Positions 16,727-24,305 of a DNA stretch of 32,412 nucleotides are shown here, one piece after another (position 1 is the first letter of the stretch; each line of letters starts with the position of its first letter). A program made the position numbers and the translations under genes. The notes under the pieces are model-generated. The model saw only the letters and a list, made by a program, of their open reading frames with translations. It was not told the DNA's origin and searched no databases. The DNA comes from Bacteroidales bacterium UBA5281 (GTDB taxonomy: Bacteria > Bacteroidota > Bacteroidia > Bacteroidales > Lentimicrobiaceae). The stretch spans positions 1 through 32,412 of the forward strand of contig DHSR01000069.1 in assembly GCA_002410555.1 (NCBI GenBank). Direction: 5' to 3'.

Positions 16727-17383
16727 TCAGAGTACCATCTCCGGCACTTCGCCCCTGACGATCAACCTTCCCTCGGTGGCAGCTTTAATTTGATCTATGC
16801 TAACCCCGGGTGCCCTTTCAAGCAGAAGGAAGCCTTCATCGGTGATTTCGATAACGGCAAGGTCGCTCACTATTTTTTTAACACATTTTACACCGGTGAG
16901 AGGTAAGGTACATTCTTTTAAAAGTTTGGACTGTCCGTCTCTGCTTGTGTGCTGCATGGCAACGATGATGTTTTTAGCAGAAGCCACAAGATCCATGGCA
17001 CCGCCCATTCCTTTTACCATCTTGCCTGGAATTTTCCAACTGGCAATATCGCCCTGATCAGTTACTTCAAATGCACCCAGGACGGTAAGGTCTACATGTC
17101 CTCCGCGGATCATGGCGAAACTGGCTGCCGAATCAAAAAAGGAGCCGCCGGGTAAAATTGTTACGGTTTGTTTTCCGGCATTAATCAGGTCGGCATCGGC
17201 CTTACCCTTATTAGGGAATTGCCCCATGCCCAGCATGCCATTTTCGGATTGAAGGATTACTTCAATACCCTCAGGCACATAGTTGGCTACCAGCGTAGGG
17301 ATGCCAATGCCCAGGTTTACATAAAATCCATCCTCTAATTCCTGCGCGATGCGTTGCGCTATTTGTTCTTTTGATAAAGCCAT
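16727..17383 (-). CDS. scoB: 3-oxoacid CoA-transferase subunit B
   Basis: This 218-residue subunit is the beta half of succinyl-CoA:3-ketoacid (acetoacetate) CoA-transferase. With subunit A it moves CoA from succinyl-CoA or another donor to acetoacetate in the cytoplasm, so that thiolase can split acetoacetyl-CoA. The class I signature is visible: GIGIPTLVANY (24-34) and the catalytic glutamate in QSENGMLGMG (Glu47), which forms the glutamyl-CoA thioester. It is the last gene of the minus-strand operon, 120 bases after subunit A, and follows HMG-CoA lyase, whose product acetoacetate is its substrate. Substrate choice between SCOT and acetate-type (AtoA) activity cannot be settled by eye; the operon context favours acetoacetate. 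Confidence 0.9.
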   Translation of the reverse strand: MALSKEQIAQRIAQELEDGFYVNLGIGIPTLVANYVPEGIEVILQSENGMLGMGQFPNKGKADADLINAGKQTVTILPGGSFFDSAASFAMIRGGHVDLTVLGAFEVTDQGDIASWKIPGKMVKGMGGAMDLVASAKNIIVAMQHTSRDGQSKLLKECTLPLTGVKCVKKIVSDLAVIEITDEGFLLLERAPGVSIDQIKAATEGRLIVRGEVPEMVL

Positions 17384-17503
17384 GATTATGAGTCTTAAAT
17401 GTTTTTATTTCGATGAAAAGATGTGAGAATGGTGACCTGTTTAATTGGCAATTGTCTGATGATACTTTGCAATTTTTGAGAAGCCACATTCTTCAATATG
17501 CAA

Positions 17504-18193
17504 TCATTTCTCCGTCAGCCTTTCAATCCGTTTCTCGTAGTTGGTTCCTTTAAAGATACGTTGAACATAGATTCCCGGAGTATGAATTTGCATTGGATCC
17601 AGTTCTCCGGCTTCTACCAGTTCTTCTACTTCAGCAATGGTGATTTTCCCGGCTGTTGCCATGGGTTGATTAAAATTGTTGGCAGTATAGCGATAAATCA
17701 GATTGCCGTGCGTATCGCCCTTCCAGGCTTTAACGATGGCATAATCAGCAGTAAGTCCGGTTTCAAGCAAGTGAGGTTTGCCGTTGTATTCACGAACTTC
17801 TTTGCCTTCGGCCACTTCGGTACCAAACCCTGCCGGTACGAAAAAGGCAGGAATACCGGCACCACCGGCACGACAACGCTCGGCCAGCGTACCTTGCGGA
17901 ATAAGTTCCACTTCAAGTTCACCATTGAGTAACTGACGCTCAAATTCAGCATTTTCGCCAACGTAACTCGAAATCATTTTTTTAATCTGATGCTTTTGAA
18001 GCAACAATCCCAGGCCAAAATCATCCACTCCGGCATTGTTTGAAATACAGGTGAGATCTTTTACACCACTCTCCACCAATGCGGAGATGCAGTTCTCGGG
18101 AATGCCGCTCAGGCCAAATCCACCTACCATCAATGTCATCCCATCTTCAATGCCTTTAATGGCTTCACGGGCGTCTTTTACTACTTTGTTCAT
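17504..18193 (-). CDS. scoA: 3-oxoacid CoA-transferase subunit A
   Basis: This 229-residue alpha subunit has the glycine-rich signature MVGGFGLSGIPENCI (22-36) and the typical SNNAGVDDFGLGLLL segment (around 56-70). Its C-terminal part reads GNLIYRYTANNFNQPMATAG, as in SCOT alpha chains. It forms the CoA-binding half of the enzyme with subunit B encoded directly downstream. It lies 116 bases after the HMG-CoA lyase gene. Length is usual for a separate subunit (about 230 residues); the two are not fused as they are in mitochondria. Confidence 0.92.
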   Translation of the reverse strand: MNKVVKDAREAIKGIEDGMTLMVGGFGLSGIPENCISALVESGVKDLTCISNNAGVDDFGLGLLLQKHQIKKMISSYVGENAEFERQLLNGELEVELIPQGTLAERCRAGGAGIPAFFVPAGFGTEVAEGKEVREYNGKPHLLETGLTADYAIVKAWKGDTHGNLIYRYTANNFNQPMATAGKITIAEVEELVEAGELDPMQIHTPGIYVQRIFKGTNYEKRIERLTEK

Positions 18194-18309
18194 ATTGGAG
18201 AAATTTATAATTCGGTAAAGAATGTAGCTTTTGAAGCCTCAAAATTAGTGAATTATTCAACATCCCCAAAGCAAATCATTAAAGCAAAGCTACCCACTTG
18301 ATAATCTGA

Positions 18310-19161
18310 TCAGTACATTATACGCGCTGCATCAATAAGTTTTTGATTGTCAAGGTTATGCCTGATTTTTTGATGATCAAAATAATTGATCAGATTAAAA
18401 GTGTTGAGATTTCCCACCAGTTCATAACCCGACATCGGACAACCTCCAATACCGTTCAAAACGCCATCGAATGAACGGCAACCGGCTTTATAGGCCGCAT
18501 CAATCTTATCATACCATTCATTTTGACGGGTATGCAGGTGTAGGCCGGGATTTAGTCCGGGAAAGTGATGAATGATGTAGGTTAAGGTCTCAGCCAGTGT
18601 ATCAGCAGTACTTTGTCCTATGGTGTCGGCCAGTGTAATGGAATGAATGCCCTTTTCAAGCAGGATATTAATTTTCTGTGCCAGCAATTCATTACTATGT
18701 GCATCGCCATAAGGATTACCAAAGGCCAGGCTCATAAAAATCCTCAATGATTTTCCGCTATGATTGCAGATATCGATCAGATCATCAATGATGTTGAGTG
18801 CCATATCATCATCGGCATTGATGTTTTTCTTCAGAAACGTGGACGATGTAGAGTAAGGAAAGCCAAGAATATCCACTTTATCCTGACCGGCTGCATCACT
18901 GCCGCCCCGGGCATTTCCCACAATAGCCATCAATTTGGTTTCACTTCCCGATTTATCTACCATTTTGAGCACTTTATCCTGTTCCGCCATTTGTGGAATG
19001 GCCTTTGGTGAAACAAAACTACCAAAGTCAATCACATCAAAACCTACTTTTAGCAAAGCATTGATGTATTCGGCCCGTTTTTCAGGAGCAATTACATAGG
19101 GAAGACCCTGTTGAGCGTCTCTTGGGGATTCTGTTAGTTGGATTAGGTTTTCGTTTTTCAT
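18310..19161 (-). CDS. Hydroxymethylglutaryl-CoA lyase
   Basis: This 283-residue TIM-barrel lyase cleaves HMG-CoA to acetyl-CoA and acetoacetate, the last dedicated step of leucine breakdown. Conserved elements are visible: SPRDAQQG (12-19, Arg14 and Asp15), DFGSFVSPKAIPQM (45-58), LADTIG (177-182), HLHTRQNEWYDK with His208 and His210 as metal ligands, and GGCPMSG with the catalytic-loop Cys241. The residue after VI is Asp45 where the human enzyme has Glu72, a mild change shared, as I recall, with Bacteroidota members. It lies in the operon between the acyl-CoA dehydrogenase (split off by a small-gene insert at 19162-20011) and the CoA-transferase. LiuE/MvaB names apply to this family. Confidence 0.9.
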   Translation of the reverse strand: MKNENLIQLTESPRDAQQGLPYVIAPEKRAEYINALLKVGFDVIDFGSFVSPKAIPQMAEQDKVLKMVDKSGSETKLMAIVGNARGGSDAAGQDKVDILGFPYSTSSTFLKKNINADDDMALNIIDDLIDICNHSGKSLRIFMSLAFGNPYGDAHSNELLAQKINILLEKGIHSITLADTIGQSTADTLAETLTYIIHHFPGLNPGLHLHTRQNEWYDKIDAAYKAGCRSFDGVLNGIGGCPMSGYELVGNLNTFNLINYFDHQKIRHNLDNQKLIDAARIMY

Positions 19162-19169
19162 TAGTAATT
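19154..19169. repeat. 16-base direct repeat covering the lyase start (copy 1)
   Basis: TTTTTCATTAGTAATT here spans the HMG-CoA lyase start codon (CAT on this strand at 19159-19161). An identical copy occurs at 19311-19326 inside the gap. It looks like a local duplication of the gene's translation-start region. Confidence 0.8.
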
Positions 19170-19186
19170 ATTTTTTATTAACGGAT

Positions 19187-19371
19187 GTGGGACGAGGGCC
19201 GAGGGACGTGGGACGGGAAATTGTATTTCAAAGAGAGGTTTCGTATTTAAAAAGTTATTGATTTGAGATAAAAAAGGGTGAAGGGCGAGAGACGGGTAGA
19301 TTTGTTTTCATTTTTCATTAGTAATTGTTTTTAATGGACACGGGGACAAGGAGATGGGGGAGACAAGGGGA
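19187..19371. repeat. G-rich low-complexity left flank of insert 1
   Basis: Clusters of GGGAC/GAGGG type units occur at 19187-19217, 19276-19296 and 19339-19371, all G-rich on the plus strand. The 10-mer GGGACGAGGG (19189-19198) recurs in inverted orientation at 19955-19964 and 20003-20012, on the other side of the four-helix gene. The rest of the 298-base stretch (19162-19459), including 19372-19459, shows no gene. Confidence 0.7.
19311..19326. repeat. 16-base direct repeat (copy 2)
   Basis: This is an exact second copy of the block at 19154-19169, 157 bases away, followed again by a T-rich stretch and G-rich units. It includes the CAT that corresponds to the lyase start codon, but no long frame follows on the minus strand. 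Confidence 0.8.
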
Positions 19372-19459
19372 GTGTGGATGAGGAGATACGTTTTTCATAA
19401 GATATTATTTGTTGTTATGGAGCTATGAAAGTAGAGCAAAAAATCTGATGGTGTATGAT

Positions 19460-19915
19460 TCATTTTTGTGTCTCAATGACCCATTTTTCGGGTTGATTAA
19501 TCATCACAACAAGTTGAGAAATAATGGATTCGTATTCCATAAACATTTCTTCATTGAATTCCTGGGTGATGCAACCAGAACGTAATGCAAGGTCCAGCCA
19601 GACCTGGGTTTCAGTAGCTTCTGTTTCTGAATCATTTAGTTTAGCAATGAAGGCAGCTTTATACCGCCTCCTCCTCCAGGCTTCCCCGGTATTTGCACAA
19701 ACACTTCTTGATGCACGACAGGTCTGATTTGTCATAGAATAGATTTCTTCTTTAGGGAAGGTTTTAGAGATCTCAAAAATCTTCATCAAAGCATCAATCC
19801 CAGCCTGATAAACCCGTAATTCCCTAAAACTGTTAATTTTCACAACTTTTCTTTTTAATACAGGTTTTTGACTGGTTTGATTCAGTTTCGTTTCACTCGT
19901 CTCCCCATTGGTCAC
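19460..19915 (-). CDS. Four-helix bundle (S23/IVS-type) protein
   Basis: This 151-residue protein belongs to the four-helix bundle family (TIGR02436), first known from intervening sequences in 23S rRNA genes. Core motifs are INSFRELRVYQAGIDALMK (27-45), FPKEEIYSMTNQ (53-64), SRSVCANTGEAWRRRRYKAA (69-88) and ETEATETQVWLDLAL. Function is unclear; members are proposed to bind RNA. The usual core IRRSSRSVCANIAEAW reads TCRASRSVCANTGEAW here, a mild divergence. The first 25 residues are atypical and may be partly read from flanking repeat DNA, so a GTG start at 19843 is possible. It is one of three small genes inserted in the catabolic operon. Confidence 0.8.
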   Translation of the reverse strand: MTNGETSETKLNQTSQKPVLKRKVVKINSFRELRVYQAGIDALMKIFEISKTFPKEEIYSMTNQTCRASRSVCANTGEAWRRRRYKAAFIAKLNDSETEATETQVWLDLALRSGCITQEFNEEMFMEYESIISQLVVMINQPEKWVIETQK

Positions 19916-19954
19916 TGAGCCGGCTGGTGATCATTGGTAGTCAGCTATTTTCAT

Positions 19955-20012
19955 CCCTCGTCCCCTAGTCTCCCAGTCTCCTTGTCCCCCAGTCCCCCAG
20001 TCCCCTCGTCCC
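19955..20012. repeat. C-rich tandem low-complexity right flank of insert 1
   Basis: Short units of the type AGTCCCCC and AGTCTCCC are repeated across 58 bases; the minus strand is G-rich and could form a G-quadruplex. It reaches the very stop codon of the acyl-CoA dehydrogenase (TAG on the minus strand at 20012-20014). Orientation is opposite to the G-rich flank at 19187-19371. Confidence 0.8.
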
Positions 20013-21157
20013 TAACAACCAATATACCTCGAAATCACCAGCCTTTGTATCTCGGAGGTGCCTTCGCCAATCTGTAACAATCGTTGATCGCGATAGAAGC
20101 GTTCGATTTCATAATCTTTCATCAGGCCATAACCGCCGTGGATTTGAACCGCTTCATCGGCAACCTCTTTGGCGATTTCTGAGCAATACAGCTTGGCCAT
20201 AGCCGATTCTTTGGCAAAGGGCTGGTTGGTGTCTTTCAGCCAGCATGCTTTGTAGAGCAGGTTGCGGGCAAGTTCAATTTTTAAAGCCATATCGGCAAGC
20301 TTAAAGGCAATGGCCTGAAATTTAGCGATGGGTTTCCCAAACTGTTTACGTTCCTGGGCATAGTTAAGCGCCAGTTCAAATGCACCCTGAGCGCAGCCCA
20401 ACCCCATGGCAGCAATAGACAAACGGCCTGAATCGAGCGTTGAAAGCATAATTTTTGAACCTTCTCCAATTTTGCCAAGCACATTTTCTTCCGGCACACG
20501 GCAATCATCGAAGAAAAGCTGAGCGGTATCAGAGGCGCGCCACATCATTTTACCATGCATGGTTTGCGGATTGTAACCGGGCGTTCCTCTGTCCACCAGA
20601 ATGGTGGTAAACTCCTTTTTACCCTGGTTTTCATCAGTTACGGCCTGCACCGTTGTCCCAATGGAAATATCGGCAGAACCGTTGGTAATAAATATCTTGG
20701 AGCCATTGATGACCCATTCACCATTTTCGAGGGTAGCACGTGTTTTAGAACCCCGGGAATCGCTACCGGCATCAGGTTCAGTTAATCCAAAGGCCCAGAG
20801 GGCTTCACCGGTGCAAAGCCGGGGCAGATACTTCATCTTCTGCTCTTCGCTGCCGAAGTAATACAACGGGCCAATCCCAAGTGAGTTATGGGCAGCCAGA
20901 GTAGCCGCCTGAGAACCGTCAACGCGGGCCAGTTCCTCTACTGCAATGATGTAGGAGACATAGTCCATACCATGGCCGCCATATTTCTCAGGCAGATAGA
21001 TGCCAAAAAGGCCCAGTTCGCCCATTTTGCGGGTCAGTTCAGCCGAAAACTCGGCCTTGTCGTCCAGTTCACGAGCCACCGGACGGATTTCACGTTCAGC
21101 AAAACTTCTTACGGTTTCGCGAATCATTTTGTGTTCTTGTGTTAAATTGTAATCCAT
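20012..21157 (-). CDS. Acyl-CoA dehydrogenase (short/branched-chain type)
   Basis: This 381-residue FAD enzyme oxidises an acyl-CoA to the enoyl-CoA, passing electrons to an electron-transfer flavoprotein. Visible signatures are WAFGLTEPDAGSDSRGSKT (121-139), the FAD/substrate region ERKQFGKPIAKFQAIAFKLA (269-288) and the C-terminal VQIHGGYGLMKDYEIERFYRD. The operon suggests isovaleryl-CoA as substrate. However, the catalytic base sits at the classic C-terminal site (GEGTSEIQ, Glu365), as in butyryl-CoA and related short/branched enzymes. The position corresponding to the isovaleryl-enzyme base is glycine (LDSGRL, 241-246). I therefore call it short/branched-chain with open substrate. It lies between two small-gene inserts. 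Confidence 0.88.
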   Translation of the reverse strand: MDYNLTQEHKMIRETVRSFAEREIRPVARELDDKAEFSAELTRKMGELGLFGIYLPEKYGGHGMDYVSYIIAVEELARVDGSQAATLAAHNSLGIGPLYYFGSEEQKMKYLPRLCTGEALWAFGLTEPDAGSDSRGSKTRATLENGEWVINGSKIFITNGSADISIGTTVQAVTDENQGKKEFTTILVDRGTPGYNPQTMHGKMMWRASDTAQLFFDDCRVPEENVLGKIGEGSKIMLSTLDSGRLSIAAMGLGCAQGAFELALNYAQERKQFGKPIAKFQAIAFKLADMALKIELARNLLYKACWLKDTNQPFAKESAMAKLYCSEIAKEVADEAVQIHGGYGLMKDYEIERFYRDQRLLQIGEGTSEIQRLVISRYIGC

Positions 21158-21186
21158 ATTTTTTGTTTTTTCGCCATTGAGCCACT

Positions 21187-21206
21187 AAGGCACAAAGACA
21201 CGAAGG
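21187..21206. repeat. Left imperfect inverted-repeat arm of insert 2
   Basis: AAGGCACAAAGACACGAAGG matches 15 of 20 positions with the reverse complement of 21803-21822 on the far side of the GxxExxY gene. More AAGRC-type units follow to about 21290. The repeat begins about 25 bases before the dehydrogenase start codon (in minus-strand order). Confidence 0.6.
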
Positions 21207-21360
21207 TTCACAAAGTTTTTTGTTGTTTTCTGACGTTTACCTCGCAAAGACCAGCCTAAGGCAAGCATGCGCGGAGACGCGAAGAATTTTTAAAGTTATG
21301 GCATTCTCCTGAAAGAATTATCCAGAATCACTTATGATTGCAACAACAATACGTCAAATT

Positions 21361-21738
21361 TTAAAGATTATTCACAATTCTTTTAAAACCATCTTTAAGC
21401 AGGTTAGTATTAAAGTTAATGAGAATGCCAGGTTTATAATTTGTAATTTTCAAATAGGTCAGGACTTGTTTTTGATGAACAGGATGAATGGCTTCAACTG
21501 ATTTTAGCTCCACAATAACCTTGTTTTCAATAATAAAATCCGCGCGAAATCCAGCATCCATCTTAATGGTTTCCCAAATTAAAGGTACGGGTTTTTGCCG
21601 TTCAAAACATAAACCTGTTTTATTCAGTTCATAAGCGAAAATTTCTTCATAAACGGATTCAAATAATCCAGGGCCCAGCTCAAAATGTATTCGGAAAGCT
21701 ATTTCCCAAATTATCTTCGAAATTTCATTTTCTGTCAC
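21361..21738 (-). CDS. GxxExxY family protein (PD-(D/E)XK nuclease-like)
   Basis: This 125-residue protein carries the family signature GPGLFESVYEE (22-32, GxxExxY form). It also has a PD-(D/E)XK-like strand pattern FRADFIIENKVIVELKSV (about 64-81), where the D and the ExK pair would be catalytic. The C-terminal HQKQVLTYLKITNYKPGILINF is typical. Function is unproven; the fold suggests nuclease ancestry. Full length and intact. It stands alone in the 675-base junction between the biotin carboxylase and dehydrogenase genes, with low-complexity inverted flanks on both sides. It has no functional link to acyl-CoA metabolism. Confidence 0.88.
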   Translation of the reverse strand: MTENEISKIIWEIAFRIHFELGPGLFESVYEEIFAYELNKTGLCFERQKPVPLIWETIKMDAGFRADFIIENKVIVELKSVEAIHPVHQKQVLTYLKITNYKPGILINFNTNLLKDGFKRIVNNL

Positions 21739-21802
21739 GATAAATGTTTTTAATACCTATTTGTGATTATGCATCTTTGTGTGAGTTTTCATCCTGACAA
21801 AT

Positions 21803-21822
21803 CTTGCGTTTCTTTGCGTCTT
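21803..21822. repeat. Right imperfect inverted-repeat arm of insert 2
   Basis: CTTGCGTTTCTTTGCGTCTT is the partner of 21187-21206. The repeat tract continues to about 21830, two bases from the stop codon of the biotin carboxylase gene (21833-21835). Confidence 0.6.
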
Positions 21823-21832
21823 TGCGTGGTAT

Positions 21833-23812
21833 TTACTGGTCTCCAAGTTGAATCAGTTTCTGGCTACCATCCACCATATCGCCCTCCTTTACCAGCAGTT
21901 TCTCCACCACAGCATCTTTGGAGCTCACAATATTATTTTCCATTTTCATGGCTTCTACCACCATCAGTACCTGACCTTTGGTTACGGCTTCGCCTGCTGC
22001 CACATTGACTTTGAGAACCTTTCCAGGCATGGGTGAAACAACATTTCCGGGGTCAATGTTCAGGGTGCCGCTTTCCGCGAAGGTTACATTTTCGGGGCCG
22101 GCCATATCGGGACGACCCACCTCAAACTCAAAGCCTTTGTAAGTTACCGGGAAAGCTCCCCGCTCATTCTGTCCTACATATACCACATGGCTCACGCCAT
22201 TCAGGCAGAGGCGCGATTGCAATCCATCACTTGAAAGCATGGCCTCACCTGTTTTGGTAGACAGCTCATATTGAATCCGGGTTCCTGCTTGTTCCGTTAT
22301 CCTGATCTTATAACTTTCCCCATCCAGGCTGGCTGCAGGCTCTTTCAAATGGCGCCAGTAACCAATGGTTTGCCAGATATTCTCTGATTTTTCCTGCCTG
22401 ATTCCAAGGCTTTTCAGAAATCCCGCCATCAACGGAACTTCCGGATCAATTCCCTTTTTTAGCTCTCCGGTAAAGGTGGTTAGCTTTTCCTGATGGTCAT
22501 CAATATACCGGGTGGTGATGGTATTGTTAATAAAGTCAAGGTGTTGCATAATGGAAATAAGGAAAGGAATATTGGATTTGATTCCCTGCACCACCCAGTT
22601 TTCCAGGGCATTGATCATCCGTTTTCGGGCTTCTTCTCTGGTTTCACCCCAGGTAATGAGCTTGCCAATCATTGGATCAAAGAAAGAATGAATCTGCCCG
22701 CTACCTTTAATTTCCATGCTATCCACCCGGATATGTGGCCCGGAAGGTTCGTGGTAGAGCGAAATGAATCCCGGCGACGGCATAAAATTGTTGGCCGGAT
22801 CTTCGGCATAAATCCGGCATTCGATGGCGTGACCGGTCTGTTTCAGGTCTTGCTGATTCAGCCGGAGCGTTTCCCCGTTAGCGATGCGTATTTGCTCCTC
22901 AACCAGATCAACCCCGGTGGTCATTTCCGTTACCGGATGTTCTACCTGAATGCGGGTATTCATTTCAAGAAAGTAGTAGTTCAAATCCTTATCCACCAGA
23001 AACTCAATGGTGCCGGCGCTGTAATAACCTATGGATGAAGCCAGTTTCACAGCCGATTCTCCCATTTTCCATCTAACTTCGGGTGTTAACGTAGGCGATG
23101 GTGCCTCTTCTACTATCTTCTGATGCCTGCGCTGGGCAGAGCATTCCCGTTCAAAGAGGTGTACCATATTACCATGCTTATCACCCAAAACCTGCACTTC
23201 GATGTGGCGTGGCCCTTCAATAAATTTCTCGATGTAAATGGTACCATTGCCAAAGTAATTCATGGCTTCGCGCGAAGTAGTTTCAAGGGCTGCCGCCAGT
23301 TCGGCTTCTGAACGCACAATACGCATTCCTTTGCCACCGCCCCCGGCCGCTGCTTTTATCAGCATGGGAAAGCCGACTGCAGCATGCTTTTCCAACAATT
23401 CAGCGGGTGTTCCTGTTACGCCGGAAGTTACGGGTACACCCAGCTTCATAGCTACTTCCCGTGCGGCAATTTTATTGCCCATTGCCCGAACCGAATCAGC
23501 CGAAGGCCCTATAAACACAATGCCTTCCCGCTCGCAGGCCTCTGAAAACAGCGGATTTTCCGATAAAAACCCATAACCGGGATGAATAGCCGTAGCACCG
23601 GTTTTTTTAGCTGAATCAATAATGGCATCAATATTCAGGTAGGTTTCGGCCAGACTTTCACCCGGTAACAGCACCGACTCATCGGCCTGAAGCACATGCT
23701 GGGCTTCCCGGTCATCCCTGGAATACACCGCCACGGTTTGAAGGCCCATGCTCCGGGCAGTGCGTTGAATGCGGAGGGCGATTTCACCGCGGTTGGCGAT
23801 CAGAATTTTCAT
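21833..23812 (-). CDS. Biotin-containing acyl-CoA carboxylase alpha subunit (methylcrotonyl-CoA type)
   Basis: This 659-residue protein joins biotin carboxylase, a linker/BT domain and a biotin carrier. Start chosen at 23812 (MKILIANRGEIALRI); the open frame to 23899 only adds residues read from a repeat (NPNSAIRNPKS). The ATP-grasp loop is KAAAGGGGKGMRIV (153-166), with catalytic-region motifs ERECSAQRRHQK (221-232) and EMNTRIQVEHPVTE (283-296). The carrier motif VEAMKMEN places the biotinyl lysine at 623. Length and layout match methylcrotonyl-CoA carboxylase alpha (LiuD/MccA) rather than short AccC. It makes carboxybiotin for transfer to 3-methylcrotonyl-CoA by a beta subunit, which is absent from this window. 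Neighbours (hydratase, HMG-CoA lyase) support the leucine pathway. Confidence 0.9.
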   Translation of the reverse strand: MKILIANRGEIALRIQRTARSMGLQTVAVYSRDDREAQHVLQADESVLLPGESLAETYLNIDAIIDSAKKTGATAIHPGYGFLSENPLFSEACEREGIVFIGPSADSVRAMGNKIAAREVAMKLGVPVTSGVTGTPAELLEKHAAVGFPMLIKAAAGGGGKGMRIVRSEAELAAALETTSREAMNYFGNGTIYIEKFIEGPRHIEVQVLGDKHGNMVHLFERECSAQRRHQKIVEEAPSPTLTPEVRWKMGESAVKLASSIGYYSAGTIEFLVDKDLNYYFLEMNTRIQVEHPVTEMTTGVDLVEEQIRIANGETLRLNQQDLKQTGHAIECRIYAEDPANNFMPSPGFISLYHEPSGPHIRVDSMEIKGSGQIHSFFDPMIGKLITWGETREEARKRMINALENWVVQGIKSNIPFLISIMQHLDFINNTITTRYIDDHQEKLTTFTGELKKGIDPEVPLMAGFLKSLGIRQEKSENIWQTIGYWRHLKEPAASLDGESYKIRITEQAGTRIQYELSTKTGEAMLSSDGLQSRLCLNGVSHVVYVGQNERGAFPVTYKGFEFEVGRPDMAGPENVTFAESGTLNIDPGNVVSPMPGKVLKVNVAAGEAVTKGQVLMVVEAMKMENNIVSSKDAVVEKLLVKEGDMVDGSQKLIQLGDQ

Positions 23813-23820
23813 AGATTTCG

Positions 23821-23845
23821 GATTTCGGATTGCAGAATTCGGATT
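23821..23845. repeat. Left inverted-repeat arm of insert 3
   Basis: This 25-base block begins GATTTCGGATTGCAG and matches the reverse complement of 24281-24305 at 21 of 25 positions. The same GATTTCGG unit also occurs at 23814-23821, so the tract starts within a few bases of the carboxylase start codon. It is open in frame with that gene. Confidence 0.8.
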
Positions 23846-23938
23846 TAAGTTCAAATCATGATTCGGAACAATTTCAAATTTTTGTTTTCTTTTCAGCATT
23901 GTGCATTAATTTGTTGACTATACTCACAACAATTGTTC

Positions 23939-24214
23939 TCAATTGATTTCTGATTTATTAGGGTTTTTATTTAGCTTTTTTAAACTTTCTTTTGCAGTTA
24001 TCAGTGAACGAACCATCATAGCAACTATTTCATTCGCTTCTTTTAAAATTGGTGCAACCTGTTCTTCGGGCACCAGACCTGAAGCAATTATCAATTCAAG
24101 CCAGAATACTGTTTCATCGCTTTCCCGACTAACAGGAAACCTTTTAGTCAGTTTAATGACGTTCAGGGGGAGTTTCATCATCCTCCCTTGAATTTCATAT
24201 TTATCCATAATCAC
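23939..24214 (-). pseudogene. Internally deleted four-helix bundle (IVS-type) gene
   Basis: The 91-residue frame starts as a four-helix bundle protein (MDKYEIQGRMMKLPLNVIKL) and ends as one (ESDETVFWLELIIASGLV, then ILKEANEIVAMMV). The middle is missing: RFPVSRESDETVF joins the end of helix 1 to the second half of helix 3. Complete relatives are about 115-135 residues and carry a GNQLIRSGTSVGANY-like core there. The deletion is in frame, about 40-50 codons, so a short protein may still be made, but it cannot form the normal bundle. It is flanked by inverted repeats at 23821-23845 and 24281-24305. Confidence 0.7.
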
Positions 24215-24280
24215 GTGTTTTTATAATTAATAAACAAGACACAGAGTAATGCAACTTTAAATCCATTGTCCACAGTCCAC

Positions 24281-24305
24281 AATCTGAAATCTGCAATCTG
24301 GAATC
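24281..24305. repeat. Right inverted-repeat arm of insert 3
   Basis: AATCTGAAATCTGCAATCTG and the next five bases pair with 23821-23845 (21 of 25). The arm overlaps the stop codon of the hydratase gene (TGA on the minus strand at 24304-24306), so the insert abuts that gene exactly. Confidence 0.8.

Noticed and set aside
19955..20012. CRISPR-like short repeats
   Set aside because: Units are only about 8 bases, without unique spacers; this is simple-sequence DNA.
22493..23038. A 181-codon frame antisense to the biotin carboxylase
   Set aside because: It lies wholly within a conserved ATP-grasp coding region on the other strand.
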